Origin: Clostridiales bacterium
GTDB taxonomy: Bacteria; Bacillota; Clostridia; Oscillospirales; Acutalibacteraceae
Assembly: GCA_019415945.1 (NCBI GenBank)
Contig: DXYF01000033.1
Coordinates: 23,065 to 87,064, forward strand
Length of the DNA: 64,000 nt
Reading direction: 5' to 3'
Shown: positions 14,417-23,532 of the stretch, in pieces
How the letters are laid out: every line of letters starts with the position of its first letter
Numbering within the stretch: position 1 is the first letter of the stretch
The notes under the pieces: model-generated
What the model was told of the DNA's origin: nothing
The model's database searches: none
The model's input: only the letters and a program-made list of their open reading frames with translations
Made by a program: the position numbers and the translations under genes

Positions 14417-15325
14417 ATGAAAACTACGGATAAATCGGCTTTTATTGCCATTGTCGGCAGACCGAATGTGGGTAAAAGCTCAATATTAAACAGAATACTC
14501 GGTCAGAAAATTGCTATCGTTTCAAGCAAGCCTCAGACCACCCGAAACAGAATTACGGGCGTACTCACAGAGGGGGAATATCAGTTTGTTTTCTTTGATA
14601 CTCCGGGTATGCACAAGCCGAAAAACTCCCTCGGCAAATATATGGTGCGTTCCGTCAACGAATCGGTCGGAGGAGTTGACTGCTGTATGCTGGTTGTCGA
14701 GGCTGGCAGGGAGCCGGGGGCTACCGAGCTTGCGTTGATTGATAAATTCAAGTCGCTGGGTATGCCTGCAATTTTGGCAATTAACAAGATTGATATGCTC
14801 AAAGAAAAGGACGCCTTGATAAAGCAGATTATTGAATATACAAAGCTCTATAATTTTGACGCCGTTGTGCCTGTAAGTGCACAGGACGGGAGCGGAATTG
14901 ACGAGCTGCTTGACGAGCTTAAAAATCAGGCGGGAGAGGGCGGTCATTATTTTGACGACGACACTCTCACCGACCAGCCCGAGAGAGTAATTGTTGCTGA
15001 AATTATCCGTGAAAAAATCCTGCGTTTGTGCGACAAGGAAATTCCTCACGGCACGGCAGTTGTTATCGAAAAGATGAAAACGAGGGATAACGGCGTTCTC
15101 GATATTGACGCCACAATCTACTGCGAGCGTGATACGCACAAGCGTATAATAATAGGCAAGGGCGGAGCAATGCTTAAAAAAATCAGCACATTTGCCCGCC
15201 AGGATATTGAAAGATTTTTTGACTGCAAGGTGTTTTTGCAGACATGGGTAAAAGTCAAAGAGGATTGGCGTAACCGAGCACAAATTTTGCAGAATTTCGG
15301 CTATGACGAGAAAAATTTTGATTAA
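14417..15325 (+). CDS. era: GTPase Era
   Basis: Era binds 16S rRNA near its 3' end and monitors 30S assembly. The G domain has Gly-Arg-Pro-Asn-Val-Gly-Lys-Ser-Ser (G1), Asp-Thr-Pro-Gly (G3) and Asn-Lys-Ile-Asp (G4). The C-terminal KH domain has Ile-Ile-Gly-Lys-Gly-Gly-Ala-Met-Leu-Lys-Lys-Ile. The length of 302 residues is standard. It stands after dgkA and before yqzL-recO, the conserved Bacillota order. Assignment is secure. Confidence 0.98.
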   Translation: MKTTDKSAFIAIVGRPNVGKSSILNRILGQKIAIVSSKPQTTRNRITGVLTEGEYQFVFFDTPGMHKPKNSLGKYMVRSVNESVGGVDCCMLVVEAGREPGATELALIDKFKSLGMPAILAINKIDMLKEKDALIKQIIEYTKLYNFDAVVPVSAQDGSGIDELLDELKNQAGEGGHYFDDDTLTDQPERVIVAEIIREKILRLCDKEIPHGTAVVIEKMKTRDNGVLDIDATIYCERDTHKRIIIGKGGAMLKKISTFARQDIERFFDCKVFLQTWVKVKEDWRNRAQILQNFGYDEKNFD

Positions 15326-15489
15326 ATTTCAGATAGTAATTTTGTGAAAATAGTGAAAATAATTTATACTGTTGTTTATATATTAAATTAGTTTATTGAA
15401 TCATTTTCTGTAATTTAATTCAATTATATCCAAAAAATACTTAATATAAAACGCCGTAATCCGAAAACAATAATTTCGGAGGTGTTTTT

Positions 15490-15663
15490 ATGGACGACTG
15501 GTATATGTGGCAGGCGTTTTTCACAACGGGAAGCGTCCTCGATTATCTCAGATACAAGGGTATTCAAAACGCAAAGGACACGGGTGCAGACACCGTTACA
15601 AGGGAGGATACCGATGAAATTCCAAACGCAGGGTATTATAATCAAGGAACAGAATATCGGTGA
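15490..15663 (+). CDS. YqzL-like small protein overlapping recO
   Basis: This 57-residue ORF has a strong GGAGGTG site at 15479-15485 and ATG at 15490. The residues Trp-Gln-Ala-Phe-Phe-Thr-Thr-Gly-Ser-Val-Leu-Asp-Tyr-Leu-Arg-Tyr resemble the short YqzL family encoded just before recO in Bacillota. Here the C-terminus is extended, so the gene runs 50 bp into recO in a different frame and supplies the recO ribosome site (AGGGAGG). The overlap suggests translational coupling. The function of YqzL is unknown. Confidence 0.75.
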   Translation: MDDWYMWQAFFTTGSVLDYLRYKGIQNAKDTGADTVTREDTDEIPNAGYYNQGTEYR

Positions 15664-16357
15664 GCAGGACAAGCTCGTTTTTGCCCTTACAAAATCAAAC
15701 GGCGTTATAAAGGCTTTTGTAAGAGGTGCGAAGAATTTAAAAAATCAAAAATGTGCTTCCACCTCTTTGCTTTCATATTCCCGATTCACAATTTATAAGG
15801 GTCGGGACAGCTACATAATCGGAGACGCTCAGACTATCCGCATATTTTCAAAACTCAGAAGCGATGTGAGGAAAATGTGCCTTGCACAGTATTTTTGCGA
15901 GCTTGCTCTGACGATTTGCCCCAGAGAGCAGAAATCAGACGCTTTTTTAAGTCTTATATTAAATTCTCTTTATCTGCTCGGCGAGGAAAAACGAAGCCCC
16001 GAGCTTATTAAGCCCTGCTTTGAAATGCGTCTTGCAAGTATGGCGGGTTATATGCCCGACCTGAGAATGTGCAGTAATTGCGGAGAATACTGTGCCGACA
16101 GGATGTATTTTCTGCCAAGACTTGGTGTGCTTGAATGCGGAAGCTGTCACACAAATAACAGTGAAATTTCGGTTGAGCTTAACCCCTCAACTCTTACCGC
16201 ACTTCGCCATACCGTTTATGCCGATGACGACAAGCTGTTTTCCTTTTCTCTTTCGTCAGACGGACTTGAGGTGCTTAATGAGGCGAGTGAAAGCTATCTG
16301 AAATACAGATTTGAAAAGGATTTTAAAACACTTATATTTTATAAAACAATAAGTTAG
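15614..16357 (+). CDS. recO: DNA repair protein RecO
   Basis: RecO loads RecA with RecR during gap repair. The 247-residue protein has an N-terminal OB fold (Phe-Gln-Thr-Gln-Gly-Ile-Ile-Ile-Lys) and a C-terminal zinc-binding region with Cys-Ser-Asn-Cys and Cys-Gly-Ser-Cys pairs near residues 153-180. Start 15614 is chosen from the AGGGAGG site 7 bp upstream and from the family N-terminus; a longer frame begins inside yqzL. Conserved era-yqzL-recO order supports it. Confidence 0.96.
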   Translation: MKFQTQGIIIKEQNIGEQDKLVFALTKSNGVIKAFVRGAKNLKNQKCASTSLLSYSRFTIYKGRDSYIIGDAQTIRIFSKLRSDVRKMCLAQYFCELALTICPREQKSDAFLSLILNSLYLLGEEKRSPELIKPCFEMRLASMAGYMPDLRMCSNCGEYCADRMYFLPRLGVLECGSCHTNNSEISVELNPSTLTALRHTVYADDDKLFSFSLSSDGLEVLNEASESYLKYRFEKDFKTLIFYKTIS

Positions 16358-16410
16358 ACCGAAACGCAGTAAAGTGAATATTTCTGCGTTGTCGAAACAG
16401 GGTGCAGAAT

Positions 16411-18774
16411 ATGAACAGACATTATAAAACACTTGAGCTTAATAAAATACTTGAACGCCTTGCGGGTAAAACAAACCTTGAGGACGCCCGTGAAATGGCT
16501 CTTAAGCTTGAACCCCAATATAATTTAAACAAGGTTGAAATTCTTTTAAAACAGACCGATGACGCGGTGATATTGAGCGGAAAATTCGGTGCCCCCTCGT
16601 TCGGAGGAGCGGAAAACTGTGCAAATCAGCTCAGACGGGCACAGGCGGGAGGCTGTCTTTCGGCGGGCGAGCTTTTAAAAATTGCACAAACTCTCAGGAT
16701 TATCCGCACTGTCAAGGAGTGGCGGTCAAGAACCGCGGGGCAGGAAAGCACGCTTGACTGCTATTTTAACGCCCTTGTGTCAAACAAATTTTTGGAGGAG
16801 AAAATTACCTCGGCGATTATAAGCGAGGAAGAAATCTCCGACAGTGCGAGCGTTGCTCTTGGTGATATACGCAGAAAAATCCGCACTGCATCTTCAAAGG
16901 CGAGAGAGGTTCTCGACAAGATAATTCACAGCTCATCATACATAAAATATCTTCAGGACGCCATAGTTACGCAGCGTGACGGCAGGTATGTTGTACCTGT
17001 GCGAAGTGAATGCAGAAATAACATTCCGGGTCTTGTGCACGATACCTCGTCAAGCGGTGCAACCGTGTTTATTGAGCCTATGGGCGTTGTTCAGGCAAAT
17101 AACGACATTAAAATGCTTAAATCAAAAGAGGAAGAAGAAATCGAGAGAATCCTCTTTGAACTCTCTGCAAATGCGGGCGACTTTGCCGACGCTGTTATAA
17201 AAAGCTATGAAAACCTTGCAAACCTAAACCTTATTTTTGCAAAGGCTGACCTTGCCTATTCGATGAAAGCGACAATGCCGATTATGAACGACAGGGGAAT
17301 TGTCGACATAAAGCAGGCAAGACATCCTCTGATAAACAAAGATCAGGTTGTGCCGGTTGACATAGTTTTGGGCAAAGCGTTTGATACGCTTGTGATTACC
17401 GGACCGAACACGGGCGGTAAGACGGTTACGCTTAAAACACTGGGATTGCTTACTTTGATGGCGATGTGCGGACTTCTTGTTCCGTGTGCCGACAACAGCG
17501 AGCTGTCTGTTTTCAGCCGTGTGCTTGTTGACATAGGAGATGAGCAGAGCATTGAGCAGTCGCTTTCTACATTTTCTGCTCATATGACGAATATTATTCA
17601 GATTATCAAGCTTGCAAACGCAGGCTCTCTGTGTCTTATTGACGAGCTGGGAGCGGGTACGGATCCCGTTGAGGGTGCGGCTCTTGCCATTGCAATTCTT
17701 GAAAAACTTCGTACCCGCCGTGCAAAAATCGCCTCTACAACCCACTATGCGGAGCTAAAGGAATTTGCACTACGCACGCAGGGCGTTGAAAACGGCTGCT
17801 GTGAATTTGATGTTGCTACTCTCAAGCCCACCTACAGACTGCTTATCGGCGTGCCGGGAAAAAGCAATGCGTTTGCCATTTCAAAAAGGCTCGGAATGGA
17901 CAGTGCAATAGTTGACAGGGCACAGCAGCTTGTGTCGGAAGAAAGCAGGCAGTTTGAGGATGTTGTAGAAAAGCTCGAAAAACGCCGTCAGAGCCTTGAA
18001 AAACAGCTTGAAAACGCAAACAGACTCACCGCAAAGGCAAATACCGAAAAACAAAAAGCGGAAAACGAGGTAATAAAAGCCAAGAGGGACGCAGAGCGTG
18101 AAATCGAAAGGGCAAAAGAAGAGGCTCAACGCATAATATCAATGACCAGAGCACAGGCGGACGCACTTGTGGAGGAGCTTGAAAAAGCGAGAAAGGCAAA
18201 GGATATGAGTGCCGAGGCTCGCTCCAAGCTTAAGCGTGATATTGACAAAATGGAGGCTCACGCCGATCCCGTTTTAGCTAAAAAAACGCCGAATGACGAG
18301 TACAAGCTTCCACGCCCGCTTAAGGTCGGCGACAGCGTGCTTATTTACGATATTGACAAAAACGCAACCGTGCTTGCACCGCCCAACAAGGACGGACTTG
18401 TGCTTGTGCAGGCGGGAATCATAAAGACGAGAGTCGATGTAAAAAATCTCAGACTGTTAAAGTCGCAGAATAAGCCTGCCGTAAGCAGGTTTTCAAATAA
18501 ACGCACCGTGCCGAGCAGAATGGATGTCCGCCCCGAAACCGAGGTGGATGTAAGGGGTGAAACGGCGTTTGACGCGGTTAACATTGTCGATAAAGCGATT
18601 GACAACGCAGTCCTTTCAGGCGTGAGCAAAATCACGATAATTCACGGAAAGGGAACAGGTGTTCTCCGCCGTGAAATCAATCAGTATTTAAAGACAAACA
18701 AGGCAGTCAAAAGTCACCGCCTCGGAGTTTTCGGCGAGGGTGAGGACGGCGTAACGATTGTTGAGCTGAAATAA
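16411..18774 (+). CDS. mutS2: Endonuclease MutS2
   Basis: MutS2 is a MutS-type ATPase that suppresses recombination and, in Bacillota, also rescues collided ribosomes. The N-terminal coiled lever region is followed by the ATPase with Walker A Gly-Pro-Asn-Thr-Gly-Gly-Lys-Thr (about residues 331-338) and Asp-Glu-Leu-Gly-Ala-Gly-Thr-Asp. A long Lys/Glu-rich coiled coil spans about 515-620, and a C-terminal Smr domain (Glu-Val-Asp-Val-Arg-Gly through Ile-His-Gly-Lys-Gly-Thr-Gly) ends the protein. About 787 residues is normal. ATG 16411 is preferred to GTG 16402, which overlaps the ribosome site. Confidence 0.97.
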   Translation: MNRHYKTLELNKILERLAGKTNLEDAREMALKLEPQYNLNKVEILLKQTDDAVILSGKFGAPSFGGAENCANQLRRAQAGGCLSAGELLKIAQTLRIIRTVKEWRSRTAGQESTLDCYFNALVSNKFLEEKITSAIISEEEISDSASVALGDIRRKIRTASSKAREVLDKIIHSSSYIKYLQDAIVTQRDGRYVVPVRSECRNNIPGLVHDTSSSGATVFIEPMGVVQANNDIKMLKSKEEEEIERILFELSANAGDFADAVIKSYENLANLNLIFAKADLAYSMKATMPIMNDRGIVDIKQARHPLINKDQVVPVDIVLGKAFDTLVITGPNTGGKTVTLKTLGLLTLMAMCGLLVPCADNSELSVFSRVLVDIGDEQSIEQSLSTFSAHMTNIIQIIKLANAGSLCLIDELGAGTDPVEGAALAIAILEKLRTRRAKIASTTHYAELKEFALRTQGVENGCCEFDVATLKPTYRLLIGVPGKSNAFAISKRLGMDSAIVDRAQQLVSEESRQFEDVVEKLEKRRQSLEKQLENANRLTAKANTEKQKAENEVIKAKRDAEREIERAKEEAQRIISMTRAQADALVEELEKARKAKDMSAEARSKLKRDIDKMEAHADPVLAKKTPNDEYKLPRPLKVGDSVLIYDIDKNATVLAPPNKDGLVLVQAGIIKTRVDVKNLRLLKSQNKPAVSRFSNKRTVPSRMDVRPETEVDVRGETAFDAVNIVDKAIDNAVLSGVSKITIIHGKGTGVLRREINQYLKTNKAVKSHRLGVFGEGEDGVTIVELK

Positions 18775-18824
18775 CTTGACTTAGCCGATAAATAGGCATA
18801 CTACATTACGGACAGGAGCAATAT

Positions 18825-19340
18825 ATGAAAAAGCAGTATCTTGATTCAGGAAAAATTGTGGGTACTCACGGCATTAAGGGTGAAGTGAGGATTGAACCGT
18901 GGTGCGATTCGCCCGATTTTTTGTGTGCATTTAAAAAGCTGTATCTTGACGAAAATGGACAGACTTTTATTGAGGTTAAGTCACGCCCTCACAAGAATAT
19001 AACGCTTTCAAAAATCAAAGGCGTTGACACCATAGAACAGGCAGAGCGGCTCAGAGGAAAAGTGGTTTATATAAACCGTGATGACATTACGCTTGAGAGC
19101 GGCGTAAACTTTGTTCAGGACTTGATAGGACTTGAAGTAAGGGACAGCGAAAACGGAAAAGTTTACGGTAAAATCACCGATGTTTTGCGTACGGGTGCAA
19201 ATGATGTGTACGAAATAACCGACAGCCAAAACAAAAAATATCTTGCTCCCGTTATTGACGAAGTAGTGGTGAAAATTGATGTTGACGGCGGTTTTGTGCT
19301 TATTTGCCCGATGAAAGGAATATTTGAAGATGAGGATTGA
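18825..19340 (+). CDS. rimM: Ribosome maturation factor RimM
   Basis: RimM assists 30S head maturation and binds S19. The 171-residue protein has the N-terminal beta barrel (Gly-Lys-Ile-Val-Gly-Thr-His-Gly-Ile-Lys-Gly-Glu-Val) and a C-terminal PRC-barrel domain. GGAG precedes the ATG by 8 bp. Its stop lies inside trmD (11-bp overlap), so the two are coupled. In most Bacillota this pair follows rpsP and khpA; here it stands after mutS2. Confidence 0.96.
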   Translation: MKKQYLDSGKIVGTHGIKGEVRIEPWCDSPDFLCAFKKLYLDENGQTFIEVKSRPHKNITLSKIKGVDTIEQAERLRGKVVYINRDDITLESGVNFVQDLIGLEVRDSENGKVYGKITDVLRTGANDVYEITDSQNKKYLAPVIDEVVVKIDVDGGFVLICPMKGIFEDED

Positions 19341-20013
19341 CATAATAACCTTATTCCCCGAAATGTTTGCACCCGTTTTAAACGAAAGTATTATCGGCAG
19401 GGCTCAGAAAAGCGGAGCAATCGAGATTGTATGTCATCAGCTCAGAGACTATGCTTTTGACAAGCACAGGCGTGTGGACGACACTCCGTACGGAGGCGGA
19501 ATGGGAATGTTGATGAAGGCGGAGCCGATTGCACTGTGTTTTGAGGATATATGTAAAACGACAGGGAAAAGACCTCACTTTGTATATATGTCGCCGCAGG
19601 GCAAAACGCTTAATCAGCAAAGGCTCAGGCAACTTTCAGAGATAGAAAATATATGTATTCTCTGCGGTCACTACGAGGGAGTCGACCAAAGACTTTTGGA
19701 TACATATGTTGATGAAGAAATTTCGATAGGCGACTATGTTCTTACGGGAGGAGAGCTTCCCGCAATGGTTTTAGCCGACGCACTGGCAAGAATGGTGCCG
19801 GGGGTGCTTTCAAATAACGAGTGTTTCACGGAAGAAAGCCATTTTAACGGACTGCTCGAATATCCTCAGTACACAAAACCTTCTGAATGGAGAGGAATAC
19901 AGGTGCCCGGTGTGCTTTTGAGCGGTCATCACGCAAATATTGAAAAGTGGCGAAAAGAAAAAAGCCTTGAAATTACGGCACAAAAACGCCCCGATTTATT
20001 AAATAGCGACTGA
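19330..20013 (+). CDS. trmD: tRNA (guanine-37-N1) methyltransferase TrmD
   Basis: TrmD methylates G37 beside the anticodon to prevent frameshifting. The SPOUT-fold signatures are Phe-Asp-Lys-His-Arg-Arg-Val-Asp-Asp-Thr-Pro-Tyr-Gly-Gly-Gly, Cys-Gly-His-Tyr-Glu-Gly-Val-Asp-Gln-Arg and Tyr-Val-Leu-Thr-Gly-Gly-Glu-Leu-Pro. The protein has 227 residues. ATG 19330 gives the family N-terminus Met-Arg-Ile-Asp-Ile-Ile-Thr-Leu-Phe-Pro; TTG 19324 is less likely. rplS does not follow. Confidence 0.97.
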   Translation: MRIDIITLFPEMFAPVLNESIIGRAQKSGAIEIVCHQLRDYAFDKHRRVDDTPYGGGMGMLMKAEPIALCFEDICKTTGKRPHFVYMSPQGKTLNQQRLRQLSEIENICILCGHYEGVDQRLLDTYVDEEISIGDYVLTGGELPAMVLADALARMVPGVLSNNECFTEESHFNGLLEYPQYTKPSEWRGIQVPGVLLSGHHANIEKWRKEKSLEITAQKRPDLLNSD

Positions 20014-20122
20014 TTTTAGTTATTGTTGTATGAAAATATAAGTTAAATATTGTAAATTTGCACAAGAAACGATTTGTTTTTTTGACCGCAAGTGAATATT
20101 AATACGAAAATATTTTACTGTA

Positions 20123-20151
20123 TTGACCTAAATAATAAAAAAGATTATAAT
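20123..20151 (+). promoter_or_regulatory. Sigma-A promoter of ptsH
   Basis: TTGACC at 20123-20128 and TATAAT at 20146-20151 are spaced by 17 bp. The leader to the ptsH start is about 60 nt. Confidence 0.8.
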
Positions 20152-20219
20152 ATGTAATAAATTAAGCCTGTTAGGTTATATCGGTTTAAATTCTAATTGT
20201 GTCAGAGAGGGTTTTCAAA

Positions 20220-20483
20220 ATGTATGTTAAGGAAGTTTTAGTACAGAACAAAGCCGGTTTGCACGCTCGTCCCGCAACTTTTTTTATTCAGAAGGCTAAT
20301 GAGTACAAGTCTACTATCTGGGTGGAAAAGGAAGAGCGTCGCGTTAATGCAAAGAGCCTTCTTGGCGTACTTTCACTCGGTATTATCGGCGGAACAACAA
20401 TCAAGATTACTGCCGACGGTTCTGATGAAACAGACGCAGTTGAGGGACTTGTTGCTCTTGTTGAGTCAGGTTTTACAGAGTAA
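20220..20483 (+). CDS. ptsH: HPr phosphocarrier protein
   Basis: HPr carries phosphate from PTS enzyme I to sugar-specific enzyme II and, when serine-phosphorylated, is a CcpA co-repressor. The 87-residue protein has Ala-Gly-Leu-His-Ala-Arg-Pro-Ala with His15 and Asn-Ala-Lys-Ser-Leu-Leu-Gly with Ser46, so both phosphorylation sites are kept; the Crh paralogue lacks the histidine. ATG 20220 is chosen by the GAGAGG site and family start. It stands alone between its own promoter and terminator, with no ptsI beside it. Confidence 0.95.
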   Translation: MYVKEVLVQNKAGLHARPATFFIQKANEYKSTIWVEKEERRVNAKSLLGVLSLGIIGGTTIKITADGSDETDAVEGLVALVESGFTE

Positions 20484-20515
20484 GAGTAAAGATAATATTA
20501 TATATGAGTTTTAAC

Positions 20516-20543
20516 GGGCGGGATTATCCGCCCTTTTCTTTTT
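20516..20543 (+). terminator. Terminator of ptsH
   Basis: GGGCGG at 20516-20521 pairs with CCGCCC at 20528-20533, followed by TTTTCTTTTT. Confidence 0.9.
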
Positions 20544-20563
20544 GCTTTTAAAGAGGTGATTTT

Positions 20564-22399
20564 ATGAACCCCAAAATGACGGAACTTAGAAAAAAAGCAA
20601 TGGCTTTGCCACTTTTGCCGGGTGTGTATATTATGCACGGCAAGGGCGGCGAAATTATATATATAGGCAAGGCAAAGGCTCTCAAAAACCGTGTAAGCCA
20701 ATACTTCGGCTCACAGAACAATCATGCGGAAAAAGTACGCAGAATGGTTGATAATGTGGAGGACTTTGAATATATTATCACCGACAGCGAGTTTGAAGCA
20801 CTTATTCTTGAGTGCAGTCTTATAAAACAGCACACGCCGAAGTACAATATTTTGCTCAAAGACGACAAGGGCTACAGCTATATTAGGATAAGCCCCGGCG
20901 ACTGGGGCAAAATCTCTTATACCCTGCAAAAAAATGATGACGGGGCGACATATATAGGCCCCTATAAAAGCAGTTACTATGTAAAGAGTGCGGTTGAGGA
21001 GGCAAACAAAATTTTTATGCTTCCTACCTGCGGCAGAGTGTTCCCCCGTGACTTCCGCAAGGGCAGACCGTGCCTGAATTACCATATAAAGCAGTGTATG
21101 GCACCGTGCACGGGCAGAGTAAAGCTGAGCGACTACAAGGAAAGTCTTGCACAGGCACTGGACTTTTTAAAGGGCGGTTCGACAAATTCTGTTAAACAGC
21201 TTACCGCACAAATGGAACAGGCGGCGGAAAACCTTGAGTTTGAGCGTGCAGCGAGGATTCGTGATAAAATAAACGCTGTAAAAAAAATGGGTGAAAAACA
21301 AAAAGTAGTTGCAAACAAGGTGCTTGACGAGGATGTAATAGCGAGCTTTACGGATTCGGGTAAAATTTGTTTTCATATTTTTCGCTTTGAGGGCGGACGG
21401 CTGTTTGACCGAGAAAGCTTTATTTTTGACAGCGGAGATACGGAGAGCGAGTACGAGGAATTTTTGCTCAGCTACTACACGATGAGAAATGATATTCCGA
21501 AAAATCTTGCTCTGGATAAAAGCTTTGAGGGTATGGACACGGTTGCACAGTGGCTTTCCCAAAAGCGTGGAAGCAAAGTAAGTGTTACCGTGCCGCAGAG
21601 GGGCGAACAGGCACAGCTTGTTTCAATGTGCCGTTCAAACGCAGCGGAAACGCTGGCTCAGAAAAAAGGTGCTACCGTGCGTGAGTTTGGGGTGCTTGAA
21701 GAGCTTAAAGAGACGCTCGGGCTTGAAAAATTGCCCGAATATATAGAAGCATATGATATTTCCAACCTTGCAGGTACGGAAAATGTTGCGGGAATGATAG
21801 TTTATAAAAATGGCAAACCGCTTAAATCAGCCTATAAAAAATTTAAAATAAAGGGCTTTGACGGTCAGGACGATTATGCGTCCATGTCGGAGGTTATTTC
21901 ACGAAGATTTGACGAATACTATAAGTCGGAAAAGAGCGGCGAGGGGTTCGGAAAACTTCCCGACTTGATTTTGCTTGACGGAGGCAAGGGACAGGTTGCC
22001 GCCGTCAAGCAGACGCTTGATAATATGAACATAAGCGTGCCGCTTTTCGGTATGGTCAAGGACGATAAGCACCGCACCCGTGCAATAACGGGAGAGGGCG
22101 GAGAAATAGCTATCAGCTCCAAGCGGTCGCTCTTTGTTTTTCTCAGCAAGCTTCAGGACGAGGTGCACCGATTTGCCATCGGTTATCACCACGCACGCAG
22201 AAAGAAAAACACATTCAAAAGCTCACTGACAAACATCGACGGAGTGGGCGAGGTCAGAGCAAAATCACTTTTGAAGTATTTCAGGACGATTGAAAATATC
22301 TCAAGGGCTGATTTAACAGAACTTGAAAATGCTCCCAAAATGACAAAGGACAGTGCACTTGCGGTGTACAGATATTTTAACTCAGACAGCGAAAAGTAA
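20564..22399 (+). CDS. uvrC: Excinuclease ABC subunit C
   Basis: UvrC makes both incisions in nucleotide excision repair. The N-terminal GIY-YIG nuclease (Pro-Gly-Val-Tyr-Ile-Met, then Ile-Tyr-Ile-Gly-Lys-Ala-Lys) is followed by a UVR motif (Leu-Glu-Phe-Glu-Arg-Ala-Ala-Arg-Ile-Arg-Asp), an RNase H-like second nuclease (Glu-Ala-Tyr-Asp-Ile-Ser-Asn) and a terminal HhH pair. The length of 611 residues is standard. AAAGAGGTG precedes the ATG. Assignment is secure. Confidence 0.98.
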   Translation: MNPKMTELRKKAMALPLLPGVYIMHGKGGEIIYIGKAKALKNRVSQYFGSQNNHAEKVRRMVDNVEDFEYIITDSEFEALILECSLIKQHTPKYNILLKDDKGYSYIRISPGDWGKISYTLQKNDDGATYIGPYKSSYYVKSAVEEANKIFMLPTCGRVFPRDFRKGRPCLNYHIKQCMAPCTGRVKLSDYKESLAQALDFLKGGSTNSVKQLTAQMEQAAENLEFERAARIRDKINAVKKMGEKQKVVANKVLDEDVIASFTDSGKICFHIFRFEGGRLFDRESFIFDSGDTESEYEEFLLSYYTMRNDIPKNLALDKSFEGMDTVAQWLSQKRGSKVSVTVPQRGEQAQLVSMCRSNAAETLAQKKGATVREFGVLEELKETLGLEKLPEYIEAYDISNLAGTENVAGMIVYKNGKPLKSAYKKFKIKGFDGQDDYASMSEVISRRFDEYYKSEKSGEGFGKLPDLILLDGGKGQVAAVKQTLDNMNISVPLFGMVKDDKHRTRAITGEGGEIAISSKRSLFVFLSKLQDEVHRFAIGYHHARRKKNTFKSSLTNIDGVGEVRAKSLLKYFRTIENISRADLTELENAPKMTKDSALAVYRYFNSDSEK

Positions 22400-22470
22400 A
22401 ATATTGTTGTAAAATGTGCTCTGATGTGGTATACTGTCGTAAAGAAAATACAACTAAAAGGATAATTTTT

Positions 22471-23019
22471 ATGCGAGTAATTACAGGCTTGGCAAGAGGC
22501 AGGCGTCTTGAAACACTTGAGGGTGAGGATGTAAGGCCTACTACCGACAGGATAAAAGAGGCTGTTTTTTCGATAATACAGTTTGATACCGAGGGCAGAA
22601 CTTTCCTCGACTTGTTTGCAGGTTCAGGGCAAATGGGCATCGAGGCGTTGAGCCGCGGGGCGAAAACAGCGTATTTTGTTGACAACTCCAAAAAATCACT
22701 CGATACCGTCAAGCGTAATCTTAAAACGACGGGGCTTGAGCAGAACGCCAAAACCTTTGCAATGGATTATCAAAGCTTTCTTTCAATGTGTTCGGAATGT
22801 TTTGACATTGCCTTTCTGGATCCGCCGTATAAAACGGGAATGCTTCAAAAGTCACTTGAGCTTGTGCCTGACTTGATGAAAGAAACAGGCATAATAATTG
22901 CAGAAAACCCGCTTGATGAAGAAATTTCATCTAATTACGGCGATTTTGTACTTGACAGACAGTATCGCTATGGTAAAATAAAAATAAGTATATTCAGACA
23001 TAAGGATTTTGCACAATGA
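22471..23019 (+). CDS. rsmD: 16S rRNA (guanine-966-N2) methyltransferase RsmD
   Basis: A class I SAM methyltransferase of 182 residues with Phe-Leu-Asp-Leu-Phe-Ala-Gly-Ser-Gly for SAM binding and Asp-Pro-Pro-Tyr for the exocyclic amino group. Start 22471 gives the family N-terminus Arg-Val-Ile-Thr-Gly-Leu-Ala-Arg-Gly-Arg and follows an AAAGGA site. It overlaps coaD by 4 bp (ATGA), the usual rsmD-coaD pairing. Confidence 0.96.
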   Translation: MRVITGLARGRRLETLEGEDVRPTTDRIKEAVFSIIQFDTEGRTFLDLFAGSGQMGIEALSRGAKTAYFVDNSKKSLDTVKRNLKTTGLEQNAKTFAMDYQSFLSMCSECFDIAFLDPPYKTGMLQKSLELVPDLMKETGIIIAENPLDEEISSNYGDFVLDRQYRYGKIKISIFRHKDFAQ

Positions 23020-23516
23020 ACAAAACGGTAATTTGCCCGGGAAGCTTTGACCCGGTCACTCTCGGTCATCTTGATATTATAAAGCGTTCGGCAAATATGT
23101 TTGACCGTGTTATTGTCGGGGTGCTTGTAAACTCTTCTAAAGTACCGTGCTTTTCTACGGAAGAGAGAATCGACTTTTTAAAAGAGGTTACCAAGGATAT
23201 TAAGAATGTTGAGGTAGTCAGCTTTGACGGCTTGCTGGCAGAATATTGCAAGGAAAGAAATGTTGACGCAATAGTAAAGGGTTTGCGTGCCGTGTCTGAT
23301 TTTGAGTATGAATTTCAAATGGCTATTACCAACAAAAAGCTCAATCCCCATCTTGAAACTATTTTTCTTATGGCAAACTCCGACTCGATGTATCTGAGTT
23401 CAAGTATGGTAAGAGAAGTAGCTTCAATGGGTGGAGATATAAGTAATTTTGTTCCTCAGTGTATTCATAGCAGAATTGTAAATAAAATTTCAAAGCTTCA
23501 AAATAAAGAGGATTAA
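23016..23516 (+). CDS. coaD: Phosphopantetheine adenylyltransferase
   Basis: CoaD makes dephospho-CoA from 4'-phosphopantetheine and ATP, the fourth step of CoA synthesis. The nucleotidyltransferase signature Pro-Gly-Ser-Phe-Asp-Pro-Val-Thr-Leu-Gly-His and the Ser-Ser-Ser-Met-Val-Arg-Glu motif are present. The length of 166 residues is typical. It is translationally coupled to rsmD and followed after 16 bp by a coiled-coil protein gene. Confidence 0.97.
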   Translation: MNKTVICPGSFDPVTLGHLDIIKRSANMFDRVIVGVLVNSSKVPCFSTEERIDFLKEVTKDIKNVEVVSFDGLLAEYCKERNVDAIVKGLRAVSDFEYEFQMAITNKKLNPHLETIFLMANSDSMYLSSSMVREVASMGGDISNFVPQCIHSRIVNKISKLQNKED

Positions 23517-23532
23517 ATAAGGAGTGGAAAAA

